From assembly GCA_945911015.1 (NCBI GenBank), contig CAMDZW010000003.1:1-64000 (forward strand): a DNA stretch of 64,000 nucleotides, given 5' to 3'. Shown here piece by piece: positions 1-9,303 of this stretch. Each line of letters opens with the position of its first letter. Position 1 is the first letter of the stretch. Under the pieces are notes generated by a model. The model had not been told where the DNA came from and made no database searches. It was given only the letters and a program-made list of their open reading frames with translations. The translations under genes and the position numbers were made by a program. Origin of the DNA: an uncultured Propionibacteriaceae bacterium (lineage in GTDB: Bacteria; Actinomycetota; Actinomycetes; Propionibacteriales; Propionibacteriaceae).

Positions 1-81
1 CCCACCTACAACACGACGAGGACGTCGCCCACCTACAACACGACGAGGACGTCGCCCACCTACAACACGACGAGGACGTCG
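1..81. repeat. 27-bp tandem repeat, three exact copies, across the proB stop
   Basis: Three identical 27-bp units start at 1, 28 and 55. The array is cut by the window edge, so more copies may lie to the left. On the minus strand one unit covers the last seven codons of proB (RDVLVVL), the TAG stop and the next bases, so each extra copy duplicates the end of the gene including an in-frame stop. There are no spacers, so this is not a CRISPR array. Confidence 0.9.
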
Positions 82-1178
82 CGATGCACAACGGCGCGGT
101 CATAGCCGGCGCCTCGTTCCGCGGCGAGCTCCGTGGTCCGCTTTCCCATCAGGGAAGGGATCTCGTCGGAGTCGTAGCTGGCCAGACCCCGCGCAACCAG
201 GGCTCCGTCAGGTCCGCGCAGGTTGACCGGTTCCCCGGAGCCGAAGTCACCGGTGACCTTGGTGATGCCGGCGGCCAGCAGTGATGCCTTGCGCTCCACC
301 ACGGCACGGACCGCCCCGGCATCAAGCCACAGGTCGCCGGCCGCGTTGGTCGCATGGGCCAGCCACAACAGCCGCGCGGGACGACGCTTGCCGTTGGCCG
401 GGAACCAGGTGCCGACAGCAGCACCTCGTACGGCTTCGGCCGCCCGATCCGCGGAAGTGAGGATGGTCGAGATCCCTGCCCCGGTGGCGATCCGGGCTGC
501 TTCAAGTTTGGTCACCATGCCGCCGCTGCCGAGACTGGAGCCGGTTCCTCCCACGTCCAGACCGGAGAGTTCGCAGATGTCGTCGACCACCTCGACCCGT
601 TGGGCACCCGGCGTCCCTGGCGGGGCGGTGTGGAGCCCGTCGACATCGCTGAGCAGGACCAGAACATCGGCATGGACCAGATGCGACACCAGCGCCGCGA
701 GACGATCGTTGTCGCCGAAGCGGATCTCCTGGGTGGCAACAGCATCGTTCTCGTTGATGATCGGCACCACTCCCATCGACAGGAGAGTGTCCAGGGTCTG
801 CTGTGCATTGCGGTAGTGACTGCGACGGGTGACGTCCTCAACCGTGAGCAGTACCTGGCCGACGGTCAGGCCCTGACTGGCGAAGCGGTCGGTGTAACGG
901 GCCAACAAGAGTCCCTGCCCGACCGCCGCCGCTGCCTGTTGGGCAGCGAGGTCGGTCGGTCGCAGCCTGAGTTGCAGTGGGGCCAGTCCAGCCGCGATCG
1001 CACCGGAGGAGACCAGTACGACGTCCTGGCCGCGGGCCCGAACCTCGGCCAGGGTCGCCACCAGCGCATCCACTCGGGCATGGTTCAACCCGCCGTCAGT
1101 GGTGGCCAGAGAGCTCGATCCGATCTTGACCACGATCCGCTGGGCGTCACCGATCGTGGCCTGTCGATCACCGGTCAC
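60..1178 (-). CDS. proB: Glutamate 5-kinase (ProB)
   Basis: ATP-dependent phosphorylation of L-glutamate to glutamyl-5-phosphate, first step of proline synthesis, cytosolic. The protein (372 aa from this start) opens with the amino-acid kinase signature [11 protein letters not shown], followed by [12 protein letters not shown] and INENDAVA; the last ~110 residues fit a PUA domain. I chose the GTG at 1178 because GAGGAG lies just upstream; an ATG at 1193 is the alternative. The start overlaps the end of obg (stop at 1168), so the two are probably translationally coupled. The same frame stays open far upstream (to 1694) but that part is the shadow of obg. The 3' end lies in a 27-bp tandem repeat. 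Confidence 0.95.
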   Translation of the reverse strand: MTGDRQATIGDAQRIVVKIGSSSLATTDGGLNHARVDALVATLAEVRARGQDVVLVSSGAIAAGLAPLQLRLRPTDLAAQQAAAAVGQGLLLARYTDRFASQGLTVGQVLLTVEDVTRRSHYRNAQQTLDTLLSMGVVPIINENDAVATQEIRFGDNDRLAALVSHLVHADVLVLLSDVDGLHTAPPGTPGAQRVEVVDDICELSGLDVGGTGSSLGSGGMVTKLEAARIATGAGISTILTSADRAAEAVRGAAVGTWFPANGKRRPARLLWLAHATNAAGDLWLDAGAVRAVVERKASLLAAGITKVTGDFGSGEPVNLRGPDGALVARGLASYDSDEIPSLMGKRTTELAAERGAGYDRAVVHRDVLVVL

Positions 1179-2697
1179 CAGCGGTCTCCTCATCGTCGCC
1201 CCACATGTCCCACTGGTCGTCGTCACGACCTTCGTCATCGCCAGCCCCATCAGCGTCGCGGGCCGCATCACGGGCGCGGCGACGCTGGGTCGCCGGACGG
1301 AGCTCGGTGAACCGATGGTCCTCGCCGCGACGGCCGAGGTTCTCGGCACCTCCGGCCACCTGCGGTTTGAAATCGAAGACGACTGGGTCATCGCCGGCAC
1401 CGATGGCGACCGCATCGCCTTCCTCGGCGCCCAACTTGAGCAGCTCGGTCTCGATGCCCAGTCGGGCAAACCGGTCGGCCAGATAGCCCACAGCCTCGGC
1501 ATTGGTGAAATCGGTCTGGCGCACCCACCGTTCGGGCTTGTCCCCTCGGACCCGCCAGACCTCACCGCCCTTGCCGTCGCCGATCTTGGCGATGGTGAAT
1601 CCGGACTTGGAGTCGACCGCCGGCGGCCTGATGACGATGCGGGCGGGTTCAGGCTCGGGTGCCTCCGCACGTCGCTGCTCAACCAGCTCGGCAAGCGCGA
1701 ATCGCAGTTCGTTCAGCCCGGTCGAGGTCTTGGTGCTGATCTGGATGACCTTGAGCGGTCGCCCCTGCGGATCGGTCCGGGCAGCGATGTCGGCGGCGAC
1801 GATGTCCGCCAGGTCAGCGGCATCAGGGATGTCGACCTTGTTGAGCACCACCAGTCGCGGCCGATCGGCCAGTCCCCCGTGGGCGGCCAGCTCAGCCTCG
1901 ATCACGTCGAGGTCACTCAGCGGATCACGACCGGGTTCAAAGGTCGCGCAGTCAATCACATGGACCAGAGCAGCGCATCGCTCCACATGCCGCAGGAACT
2001 CAAGGCCGAGGCCACGCCCCTGGCTGGCACCTTCGATCAGACCCGGCACATCAGCCACGGTGTAGGTGGTGTCACCAGCGACCACCACACCGAGGTTCGG
2101 CACCAAGGTGGTGAAGGGATAGTCGGCGATCTTCGGCTTGGCCCGAGAGATCGCGGCAACCAACGACGACTTGCCAGCGCTGGGGAAACCGACCAGACCG
2201 ACATCGGCGACCACCTTCAGCTCGAGCCGGACGGCCCGTTCCTCGCCCTCCTCGCCGAGCAGAGCGAAACCGGGCGCCTTGCGGGCGGTCGACGAGAGCG
2301 CAGCGTTGCCGAGCCCACCCCGGCCACCCTGGGCAATGACGACCTCAGCTCCGGCACCGATCAGGTCGGCCAGCACCTCACCGGTGCCACGGTCACTGAC
2401 CTGGGTGCCTTCGGGGACGTCCAGGACGATGTCCTCACCGCGGCCACCATTCTGGTTGTCTCCGCGCCCGGGCTGGCCGTTGGGCGCCCGCCGTACGGAC
2501 TGACGGTGGTAGTCGACCAGGGTGGTCAGGCCTGGATCGACGCGCAGGATGACCGAGCCGCCGTCACCGCCGTTGCCGCCGTCGGGACCCCCGAGGGGCT
2601 TGAACTTCTCCCGATGCACCGAGGCACAGCCGTGCCCGCCGTTGCCACCGATCACGGTGAGGTCGACCTGGTCGACGAAACTCGGAATGGCCATCAT
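1168..2697 (-). CDS. obg: GTPase Obg/CgtA
   Basis: Ribosome-associated GTPase acting in late 50S assembly and stress responses. The 509-aa protein has the glycine-rich Obg fold ([23 protein letters not shown]), a G domain with P-loop [14 protein letters not shown] and NKVD motifs, and the long OCT extension usual in actinobacteria with an acidic C-terminus. The ATG at 2697 overlaps the TGA of the upstream ATPase gene (ATGA). Its AAGGG ribosome-binding site falls in the partial third copy of the 24-bp repeat at the end of that gene. Normally obg follows rpmA directly; here a foreign-looking gene separates them. Confidence 0.96.
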   Translation of the reverse strand: MMAIPSFVDQVDLTVIGGNGGHGCASVHREKFKPLGGPDGGNGGDGGSVILRVDPGLTTLVDYHRQSVRRAPNGQPGRGDNQNGGRGEDIVLDVPEGTQVSDRGTGEVLADLIGAGAEVVIAQGGRGGLGNAALSSTARKAPGFALLGEEGEERAVRLELKVVADVGLVGFPSAGKSSLVAAISRAKPKIADYPFTTLVPNLGVVVAGDTTYTVADVPGLIEGASQGRGLGLEFLRHVERCAALVHVIDCATFEPGRDPLSDLDVIEAELAAHGGLADRPRLVVLNKVDIPDAADLADIVAADIAARTDPQGRPLKVIQISTKTSTGLNELRFALAELVEQRRAEAPEPEPARIVIRPPAVDSKSGFTIAKIGDGKGGEVWRVRGDKPERWVRQTDFTNAEAVGYLADRFARLGIETELLKLGAEEGDAVAIGAGDDPVVFDFKPQVAGGAENLGRRGEDHRFTELRPATQRRRARDAARDADGAGDDEGRDDDQWDMWGDDEETAGDR

Positions 2698-3920
2698 GCA
2701 GTCCCTTCATCGTTGCTGCGCACCAGCCCTTCATCGTTGCTGCGCACCAGCCCTTCATCCGTGCCGCGTTCCAGGACCCAGTCCTGCATGCCGACACGAC
2801 CGAACACCACAACACCCCGGGCTGGCTTGAGGCAGGTGCCCCGCCGGGTGAGGTCATCGACGACCCACGAAATCTCACTACTGGAGGCCTTGCCGACCGC
2901 AGTCGCCAACTCGCCCATCCGTAACTGGCCGTCGGCCTTGGCCAGTGCCACCAGACATTGTCGGCCCAGCGGCGGTGCCGCATCCCAGGCCGCTTCGAAA
3001 TAGGAGTCGATCTGCGGTGCGGCGAGGGTGATCCCGCGCTCGGCGACCGGCTCATCGAGCACCGCAACACCGTCCTCGGTGTGACGCAGTTCCCACATCG
3101 CGGCCCCGTACTCCTGGATGAAGGCCGGATAGCAGCCGCTGGCCTCGACCGCGAGGGCCAGCGCTGGCTCGGTCCACCGTCCTCCGGCGGCCTGCACGGG
3201 CAGCTGGAAGGCATCCCGAGCGCTGCCGGAGTCGAGATAGCCCAGATCGATCCGACGGTAGACCCGCTCGGCGTGACTCGACGATCGGGTCACCTTCGAC
3301 GCGGTGTCTCCGGGCAGACCAGCGAAGACAACATGGATCGGCGGACGATCGGCATCGCGCTCTCCGATCACCGAGACCAGCTCGGACAGATTCACCAAGC
3401 TGCGCCGGTCGGCGTACTGGGTCTCGTCGATGAGCAGGGCCAGTCCGATTCCGCCCTGCTGCACGATCTCGCCGGTGGCCGCGAGCAGGAAGGACATGAA
3501 CGCTGTGTCGAGCAGCACCGGATCGGTGTCGGTGACCTGGCGCTCGAGATCGAACCCGCCAAAGGGAGTGGTCACCGCGACACCGGTGACCGCGGACCGA
3601 CGATTCGGTCGATGGTGGTGGAGCGCGTCCTCGACGGCGGCTCGGATCCGGTCCATGAGGGACTCGCGGCCGGTGGACTGGCAGCGGACCCGGACCGCGA
3701 GACATCCCTCGCGCAACGCAATCTCGGCGAACTCCTTCAACAATGAGGTCTTGCCGACTCCCCGTACCCCCTGGATGATCAGGTGACGGGCCTGGCTGCG
3801 ACCGAACATGGCGAAATCAGCCATCACTCGTTCCCACAGGCGGATCTCGACCTCCCGTCCTTCCAGGCGCCACGGACTCGTCCCGGCACCCGGGAAGAAC
3901 GGCCCATCAAGGACGGTCAT
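2694..3920 (-). CDS. AAA-type ATPase with winged-helix C-terminus, inserted between rpmA and obg
   Basis: 408-aa cytosolic P-loop ATPase of unknown role. Walker [10 protein letters not shown] at residues 51-59, Walker B LALLIDE at about 160-166, then an ATPase lid region; roughly residues 320-390 look like a winged helix ([19 protein letters not shown]). The arrangement resembles ORC/AAA_16-type ATP-binding proteins, some of which serve as regulators or mobile-element proteins. It interrupts the conserved rplU-rpmA-obg order, has its own promoter-like region, and ends in a repeated DEGLVRSN octapeptide. GAGGTG lies 7 nt before the ATG. Function not assigned. Confidence 0.8.
   Translation of the reverse strand: MTVLDGPFFPGAGTSPWRLEGREVEIRLWERVMADFAMFGRSQARHLIIQGVRGVGKTSLLKEFAEIALREGCLAVRVRCQSTGRESLMDRIRAAVEDALHHHRPNRRSAVTGVAVTTPFGGFDLERQVTDTDPVLLDTAFMSFLLAATGEIVQQGGIGLALLIDETQYADRRSLVNLSELVSVIGERDADRPPIHVVFAGLPGDTASKVTRSSSHAERVYRRIDLGYLDSGSARDAFQLPVQAAGGRWTEPALALAVEASGCYPAFIQEYGAAMWELRHTEDGVAVLDEPVAERGITLAAPQIDSYFEAAWDAAPPLGRQCLVALAKADGQLRMGELATAVGKASSSEISWVVDDLTRRGTCLKPARGVVVFGRVGMQDWVLERGTDEGLVRSNDEGLVRSNDEGTA
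2703..2759. repeat. 24-bp tandem repeat (2.4 copies) at the 3' end of the ATPase gene
   Basis: Two exact 24-bp units (2703-2726, 2727-2750) plus a 9-bp partial copy. On the minus strand each encodes DEGLVRSN and the array ends four codons before the stop. The unit contains GAAGGG, which in the partial copy acts as the likely ribosome-binding site for obg. Confidence 0.9.
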
Positions 3921-3927
3921 GGAGGTT

Positions 3928-3976
3928 CACCTCAAACAGGTGGGATTTTAGGAATTTTTGTACACAGGGAGTGTAC
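3928..3976 (-). promoter_or_regulatory. Promoter with two palindromes in front of the ATPase gene
   Basis: On the minus strand a -10-like TAAAAT lies at 3950-3945. A CACCT-N5-AGGTG palindrome (3928-3942) covers the expected transcription start, and a perfect GTACAC-N5-GTGTAC palindrome (3960-3976) lies upstream. The stretch is much more AT-rich than its surroundings. No clear -35 was seen. Operator function is inferred. Confidence 0.45.
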
Positions 3977-3987
3977 CGGAGAACACT

Positions 3988-4018
3988 CGAGGGCGGCCCC
4001 TGTGCGGGACCGCCCTCG
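3988..4018 (-). terminator. Terminator-like hairpin after rpmA
   Basis: Stem of 12 pairs with one mismatch (CGAGGGCGG paired with CCGCCCTCG, then CCC/GGG) around a 5-nt loop, 20 bp beyond the rpmA stop. No T-run follows, as is common for actinobacterial terminators. It would separate the ribosomal protein transcript from the ATPase gene. Confidence 0.6.
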
Positions 4019-4037
4019 GCGTTCAGGTCTCATTCAG

Positions 4038-4307
4038 TCACTGCGCGGCAGCGACCTCGACCGGGTTGATGTTCACAACCTTGCGTCCGCGGCGAGTCCC
4101 GTAGTCCACGGTGCCGGAGGCCAGAGCGAACAGAGTGTCGTCGCCACCACGGCCGACGTTCACACCCGGATGGAACTTGGTGCCGCGCTGGCGGACCAGG
4201 ATTTCGCCGGCGTTGACGGTCTGACCACCGAAGCGCTTGACGCCAAGGCGCTGCGCATTGGAGTCGCGACCGTTGCGGGTGGACGAAACGCCCTTCTTTG
4301 ATGCCAT
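4038..4307 (-). CDS. rpmA: 50S ribosomal protein L27
   Basis: 89-aa ribosomal protein bL27 of the large subunit. The N-terminus [15 protein letters not shown] is the typical flexible tail reaching the peptidyl-transferase centre, followed by the conserved [15 protein letters not shown] and HPGVNVG. No cleavable Firmicutes-type leader is present. It lies 34 bp behind rplU in the same transcript and is followed by a hairpin terminator. Confidence 0.97.
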   Translation of the reverse strand: MASKKGVSSTRNGRDSNAQRLGVKRFGGQTVNAGEILVRQRGTKFHPGVNVGRGGDDTLFALASGTVDYGTRRGRKVVNINPVEVAAAQ

Positions 4308-4341
4308 GTCAGATGCCTCGAATTCTGGATCTTGTCGACGC

Positions 4342-4650
4342 TCAGGCGTCGATGCCGGTGACCTTGACCTGGGTGTAGCGCTGACGGTGACCCATCCGAC
4401 GCCGGTAACCGGTCTTGTTCTTGTAGTTCACGATTCGGATCTTCGGGCCCTTGGTCTCGCCGAGGATCTCGGCAGTCACCTTGGCCTTGCCCAACCCGTC
4501 CTTGGACGAGGTGACCTGCGAACCGTCGACGAGCAGCACAGGCTGCAGTTCCACGGTCGCGCCGACCTCGTCAACGACCTTGTCGATCTCGACGACGTCA
4601 CCGACAGCAACCTTGTGCTGACGGCCGCCACTACGCACGATTGCGTACAC
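4342..4650 (-). CDS. rplU: 50S ribosomal protein L21
   Basis: 102-aa ribosomal protein bL21. It begins [14 protein letters not shown] and ends with the family signature [21 protein letters not shown]. First gene of the rplU-rpmA unit, with a good promoter about 90 bp upstream, leaving an untranslated leader where autoregulation could act. Confidence 0.97.
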   Translation of the reverse strand: MYAIVRSGGRQHKVAVGDVVEIDKVVDEVGATVELQPVLLVDGSQVTSSKDGLGKAKVTAEILGETKGPKIRIVNYKNKTGYRRRMGHRQRYTQVKVTGIDA

Positions 4651-4741
4651 CGCTGACCTACTCTCTTCACTGTTCGACTTCGGCCTTGCTCAGGCCCGCA
4701 CCATTGGGTCTGCCGCGAAGACAGCAGCACACCGACGGTGA

Positions 4742-4770
4742 ACTTTACGCGGCTCGACCACCATGGTCAA
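4742..4770 (-). promoter_or_regulatory. Sigma-70-type promoter of rplU-rpmA
   Basis: Minus strand: -35 TTGACC (4770-4765), 17-bp spacer, -10 TAAAGT (4747-4742). The start would be near 4735, giving a leader of about 85 nt before rplU. The rest of the 4651-4909 gap holds no gene that I can support. Confidence 0.7.
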
Positions 4771-4909
4771 AATGGGAAGCCCCGGCCGGGATGGGGGTCG
4801 AGGTCCACCGCGGCCGGGACACGAAACGAGTCGTCGACTGATGTTCTTCCCCAAGCCCATCCCTATCGAACACCCGTTCGTTGAACTCCACAGTAGACGA
4901 TGGAATCGA

Positions 4910-6505
4910 TCAGAACAACTGTCGCCCTCCGACTGACCGCAGCTGGAGCCGTACCGCCTGACGGGTACGGGCATCATCAAGGTCGACCTCGAGCGCAGCG
5001 CGGATGCGCGTGAGTCGATAGCGCAAGGTGTTGGGATGGATGTGGAGCTGTTCAGCGGCCAGCCGCGGCTCACCAGGATGATCCAACCAGGCCGCCAAGG
5101 TGGCCCGGTCGTCAGCCGAACCGGACAGCAGCGGTGCCATCGGCCCAAGTGTGGCGACATCGGCGATGCCATCGACGGCGCACGCCAGCACCACCGCTGC
5201 CCAGGACCGGTCGACGTCAGTGGCCACAGGGACCTCTCCCCCGCTGCGCTGAACTCTGGAGAGCTGGACCGCTTCTCGCAACGACCGGGTCAGGTCCGCG
5301 ACGTGGTCGACCCGACCACCACCGGCAACCCGTACGGGATGGTCCTGGCCCAGGCGTTCGGCGAGGTCACACAGCCAGGCCCAACTGCCGGGTACCGACC
5401 GTGGTCGGTCACCGAGCACGGCCACCAGATGTTCCCCCAGGGTGGTCAGCAGTGGCCGACGCCATGCGGCCCGTCGCAGGGCTGACTCCCACAGGCCCCA
5501 GACGCTGACCGGGACCGCACCCGGCTCACGGCCCCGAGGCTCGCGGCCATCGCGGCCGGCCACATCAAGAACCGCGACCCGCCACGGCCCCGCACCGAGC
5601 CAGTCATCACTGTCACGCAGCAGGGACACGCCGGTGAGCACATCACGCAGGCGGTCGGCCGTGGCCCGTACGGCAACGTCGGCCTCTGAGCGCATCCGCA
5701 GCAGGTGGAGCGCAACCACCGAAGCAGTCTGGGTGAGCGCTGCGAGACGATCCGCGGCCGGTGGCTGGTCGACGACCGCCCAGATCGACCCCAGCCGCAG
5801 TGTGCCGGCGCGGACCGGGATGACCAGACGGCCCCGCAGCGTGCCGTCGGCCGGCACGTGGAACGGTTCGGTGGCCCGGGCCAGCCGCCGCAGCACACCT
5901 CGGCTGCGGAGGTTCTCGAGTGCCTCGGGGGGAACCCGTCGACCGACGATGGTCTCGACCCGGACCGGATCGACCACACCTTGACGTGTCGAGTAGGCCA
6001 GCACGCGGGAGTGAGGATCCTCGATGGTGACCGGCGCATCGAGGACTGCGGCGCAGCCGTCAGCCAGGACGAACAGATCGTCGCCGACACCGTCGCCGCC
6101 GTCGACACCGGAGCGCCCCTGCGCCCGGTCGAGCATGCTGCGCAGCAACCAGACGGTGTGGGCCCACGAGGCCTGGTCGGACAGGGCCAGGAGTGCGATG
6201 CGCGACCGTTCGGCGACATCTCGTACGGGGCCGGACTCGGCCACCGATCGACGAAACATGACCGCGACGACGCCACGCTCGGTGGCCGTTTCGATCAGCG
6301 CCACAGCTTCGGCGATGCTCTGCGCCGCAATGCCCAGCAGCAGGTCGCCCGGTTGGCCGATCAGGTCATGGGCGGGCTCGGCTACGGTGAGGTCCTCGAT
6401 GTCGACCCCGATGCCCGTCGACACGACCGAGACGAGTCCGGCGAGGGATTCGGCGAGCCGGTCGATCGCCACACCGGGCGACAGCGACCCCTGGGCGGCT
6501 TCCAT
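4910..6505 (-). CDS. PucR-family transcriptional regulator
   Basis: 531-aa regulator. An N-terminal ligand-binding part is followed by a GGDEF-like/CdaR middle region and the C-terminal PucR helix-turn-helix with its signature HPNTLRYRLTRI near the end. Such proteins respond to purines, amino acids or other nitrogen compounds. It is divergent from a DadA-like oxidoreductase (105-bp gap), so that gene is the likely target. The frame opens at a TTG at 6544, but I prefer the ATG at 6505 as the start. Ligand unknown. Confidence 0.85.
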   Translation of the reverse strand: MEAAQGSLSPGVAIDRLAESLAGLVSVVSTGIGVDIEDLTVAEPAHDLIGQPGDLLLGIAAQSIAEAVALIETATERGVVAVMFRRSVAESGPVRDVAERSRIALLALSDQASWAHTVWLLRSMLDRAQGRSGVDGGDGVGDDLFVLADGCAAVLDAPVTIEDPHSRVLAYSTRQGVVDPVRVETIVGRRVPPEALENLRSRGVLRRLARATEPFHVPADGTLRGRLVIPVRAGTLRLGSIWAVVDQPPAADRLAALTQTASVVALHLLRMRSEADVAVRATADRLRDVLTGVSLLRDSDDWLGAGPWRVAVLDVAGRDGREPRGREPGAVPVSVWGLWESALRRAAWRRPLLTTLGEHLVAVLGDRPRSVPGSWAWLCDLAERLGQDHPVRVAGGGRVDHVADLTRSLREAVQLSRVQRSGGEVPVATDVDRSWAAVVLACAVDGIADVATLGPMAPLLSGSADDRATLAAWLDHPGEPRLAAEQLHIHPNTLRYRLTRIRAALEVDLDDARTRQAVRLQLRSVGGRQLF

Positions 6506-6610
6506 GGGGCCATCCTGCCAGCCATGGTTGTGCTGCGCCGACAACAGGCCAGGTCAACGATGGTGGTTCAGCACAATGACGGCCATCCAGATCCGTCCGA
6601 TGATGGGGGC

Positions 6611-7855
6611 ATGAGCGAACTGAGTCACCGGCCCAGGCGAGCAGTCGTCATCGGAGCAGGCATGGTCGGTCTGGCCACCGCCTGGTTCCTGCAGGAGCAC
6701 GACGTCGACGTCACGGTGATCGACAAGGGTGGCGTCGCAGCGGGTTCCTCCTGGGGCAATGCGGGGTGGCTGACGCCGGGGATCTGCACGCCACTGCCGG
6801 AGCCGTCGGTGCTGCGGTACGGACTGAAGGCACTTCTGTCGCCGAGCTCCCCGGTCTATGTGCCGTTGAGTGCTGCCAGCCCGTCACTGATCCGGTTCCT
6901 TCTCGGTTTCTTGCGTCACTCCACCCAGTCGGCCTGGCAGCAGGCGATGGCCCAGCTGGTCGGAATCAACAGCGTCGCCCTCGACGGCTTTGACCAGTTG
7001 GCGGCCGGTGGCGTGTCCGCCCCCACTCATGAAGCCCATTCCTTCCTCGCCGCCTACCGTACGGAGAAGGAGCGCTCCGCACTGTTGGCCGAGCTGGACC
7101 ACATCCGTGCCGCTGGTCAGCCGATCGAGGCCCAGAGCCTCACCGGCGACCAGGCACGTGCCATCGAGCCGGCGCTGTCCGACGAGATCGGCGCCGCCAT
7201 CGTGCTGCAGGATCAGCGCTTCGTCAATCCTGGCGAGTATGTGCAGTCGTTGGCCGATGCGGTGGCGGCCCGCGGCGGTCACATCATCACCGACACCGCC
7301 GTGGACGCCGTGGTCGACACCGGCCGTGGTGTCCGGATCGGCGAGGACAGCTGGGACACGGCAGTGATCGCGACCGGCGCCTGGCTCAACCACCTCGCCG
7401 GCCCGTACGGGATCAAGCGAGTCGTCCAGGCCGGGCGCGGCTATTCCTTCAGTGTCCCGGTCGAGCAGATCCCTCACGGCCCGGTCTACTTTCCGGCGGC
7501 CAGAGTGGCCTGCACGCCGATCGGGGACCGGCTGAGGGTGGCCGGGATGATGGAGTTCCGACGGCCGGAGGCTGATCTGGACCGGCGGCGGATCACCGCC
7601 ATCGTCAATGCCACCCACCCGTTGCTGACCGGGGTCGATTGGGACGACCGACAGGATGAGTGGGTCGGTTCGCGCCCCTGCACCGCCGACGGGCTGGCAC
7701 TGATTGGTGCGACCCGGTCGCCGCGGGTCTTTGTCGCCGGCGGACACGGTATGTGGGGCATCACCCTCGGCCCGGCCACCGGGCGGCTGCTCGCCGAACA
7801 GATCGTCACCGCTCAGGCGCCGCCTGAGCTGGCCCCCTTCAATCCCCTCCGCTGA
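6611..7855 (+). CDS. FAD-dependent oxidoreductase, D-amino-acid dehydrogenase (DadA) type
   Basis: 414-aa DAO-fold flavoprotein. The dinucleotide motif VVIGAGMVGLATAWFL (residues 11-26) and the stretch GNAGWLTPGICTPLPEP match DadA-like enzymes, which oxidise D-amino acids or cyclic imino acids and pass electrons to the respiratory chain. The ATG at 6611 places the FAD motif at the N-terminus as expected; the frame is open further upstream only as the shadow of pucR. A GATGGGGG sequence precedes the start. The substrate cannot be read from sequence; the PucR neighbour suggests an inducible amino-acid or nitrogen source. Confidence 0.85.
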   Translation: MSELSHRPRRAVVIGAGMVGLATAWFLQEHDVDVTVIDKGGVAAGSSWGNAGWLTPGICTPLPEPSVLRYGLKALLSPSSPVYVPLSAASPSLIRFLLGFLRHSTQSAWQQAMAQLVGINSVALDGFDQLAAGGVSAPTHEAHSFLAAYRTEKERSALLAELDHIRAAGQPIEAQSLTGDQARAIEPALSDEIGAAIVLQDQRFVNPGEYVQSLADAVAARGGHIITDTAVDAVVDTGRGVRIGEDSWDTAVIATGAWLNHLAGPYGIKRVVQAGRGYSFSVPVEQIPHGPVYFPAARVACTPIGDRLRVAGMMEFRRPEADLDRRRITAIVNATHPLLTGVDWDDRQDEWVGSRPCTADGLALIGATRSPRVFVAGGHGMWGITLGPATGRLLAEQIVTAQAPPELAPFNPLR

Positions 7856-7912
7856 CCAACCTTCGCTGACAGACCGCGCTGATGGCGTCTGCACCGCCCC
7901 TGGTTCCCGGCC

Positions 7913-7924
7913 TACAATCATGCG
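7913..7924 (+). promoter_or_regulatory. Leaderless-type -10 box of the ROK regulator
   Basis: TACAAT at 7913-7918 ends 6 nt before the ATG at 7925, so transcription would begin at or next to the start codon. No Shine-Dalgarno sequence is present. Confidence 0.6.
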
Positions 7925-9193
7925 ATGCCGTCCACCGAGCACCTGGCGGCCGACGACCGGCACCGCACCCTGGGCAACTCGGGGCTCCGGCTGCACAACA
8001 TGTCGGCCATCCTGCGCACCATCGATCTGGCCACCGTGCCCACCACCCGGGCGTCGCTGGCGCGCGAGACCGGACTGACCAAGACCGCGATCGGCAACCT
8101 GGTCGCTGAGCTGATCGGGCTGGGGGTGGTGACCGAGGGTTCGACCCGCAACACCGGAGTCGGTCGTCCCAGCATCGAACTCGAATTGGCTCTCGACCGG
8201 TACGGGGTGGTGACCGTGGACATCGGTGCCACCTTTGCCTCGGTGACACTCGCCACGCTGGCCGGCGAGGTGATCACCCACGAGACGAATCCTGCTCGGG
8301 TCGGCGAAGGCATGCCTCGTCAGTTCGATGTGCTGGCCGAACGCGTGGCGCAGATGACCAGCACCGCGACCGACGGCGACCTGCACCTGGTCGGTTGTGT
8401 GGTGTCGGCCCACAGCGTCACCGATGTGTCGTCGGGCACGTTGCGGGTCCCCAGTGGCCCGATCCCGATTGCCGAAAAGCTGCAGCAGGCATTGGGCCGG
8501 GATCTCTCGGTGACCGTCGAGAACGATGCCAATCTGGCTGCGCTGGCCGAATGGCGGCGGTGGCGCAGCAGCGGCATCAGCTCCTTGGTCAGCCTGTCCG
8601 GTGAGCTGAGCATTGGTGCCGGCGTCATCGTCAACCGCGAGCTGCACCGTGGCGCCAGCGGTCATGCCGGCATGGCCAGTCACATGGTGATCGATCCGCA
8701 GGGGCCCGAGTGCCATTGCGGGCGGCGCGGATGCTGGGCTGCCGTGGTCGGTCTACGGCCGCTGCTGCGTCGGGCGCTACCCGATCTCGCAACTGCGCTC
8801 GAGCACATCCCCGGCTATGCCGTGCTCGGCCTGAATGCCATTGCCTCAGCAGCCACGGCGGGCGAGAAGGACGTCATCGAGGTGCTCGCCGAGACCGGCC
8901 ACTGGCTCGGTCTCGGCGCAGCAAACATTGCCAACCTGTTGGACCCTGACCTACTGCTGGTCGGCGGCTACTTCACCACGGTCGCCGAGTGGATGTTGCC
9001 GACGGCGCGGGAGTCCTTCGGCACGCGTGGCATCCTGCGCTCCCCCGAACAACATGTGCTGGTCACCTCGGACCTGGACCAGGCCCCCTACCGCCGGGGC
9101 ATTCCTGATCTGGAGCGGGCCCGGGTGCTCGGCGGCGGCATCCATCTGGCGATCGAAGAGTTGCTGGCCCACCCCACCACGCACGCGCGCTGA
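7925..9193 (+). CDS. ROK-family transcriptional regulator
   Basis: 422-aa NagC/XylR-type sugar-responsive regulator. Residues about 20-75 form a winged helix (LARETGLTKTAIGNLVAEL), and the rest is the ROK sugar-kinase fold with VDIGATFASV near residue 99 and the zinc-binding CHCGRRGCW. It precedes the enolase-superfamily gene by 110 bp in the same orientation, and that gap holds a palindrome next to a promoter. It probably senses a sugar or sugar acid imported by the downstream transporter. The start is set by a leaderless -10 box. Confidence 0.9.
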   Translation: MPSTEHLAADDRHRTLGNSGLRLHNMSAILRTIDLATVPTTRASLARETGLTKTAIGNLVAELIGLGVVTEGSTRNTGVGRPSIELELALDRYGVVTVDIGATFASVTLATLAGEVITHETNPARVGEGMPRQFDVLAERVAQMTSTATDGDLHLVGCVVSAHSVTDVSSGTLRVPSGPIPIAEKLQQALGRDLSVTVENDANLAALAEWRRWRSSGISSLVSLSGELSIGAGVIVNRELHRGASGHAGMASHMVIDPQGPECHCGRRGCWAAVVGLRPLLRRALPDLATALEHIPGYAVLGLNAIASAATAGEKDVIEVLAETGHWLGLGAANIANLLDPDLLLVGGYFTTVAEWMLPTARESFGTRGILRSPEQHVLVTSDLDQAPYRRGIPDLERARVLGGGIHLAIEELLAHPTTHAR

Positions 9194-9200
9194 ACCAATC

Positions 9201-9250
9201 CCAGATATTCATAAGATCTGTTGACCTATTGATCGCATGACACCTAGGAT
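9201..9250 (+). promoter_or_regulatory. Promoter and palindrome before the enolase-superfamily gene
   Basis: A palindrome with arms CAGAT and ATCTG (9201-9219) abuts -35 TTGACC (from about 9220), followed 18-19 bp later by -10 TAGGAT. The outer CAGA...TCTG matches the palindromes at 14514 and 20891, though with a centre two bases longer. Confidence 0.55.
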
Positions 9251-9303
9251 CGGTCACATCCGGCGCCAGGAAGGCGACCACTGACGGCTCAGGAGTTCCC
9301 CTC

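Noticed and set aside
1..81. Possible CRISPR array from regularly repeated 27-bp units
   Set aside because: The units are directly adjacent with no spacers, and one lies inside the proB coding end.
1099..3003. Long open frame on the plus strand opposite obg (634 codons)
   Set aside because: It is the high-GC shadow of obg and the ATPase gene, which show clear family motifs on the minus strand.
6884..8716. Long minus-strand open frame opposite the DadA-like and ROK genes (610 codons)
   Set aside because: Low-complexity, His/Gln/Gly-rich translation typical of antisense frames; both plus-strand genes have family motifs.
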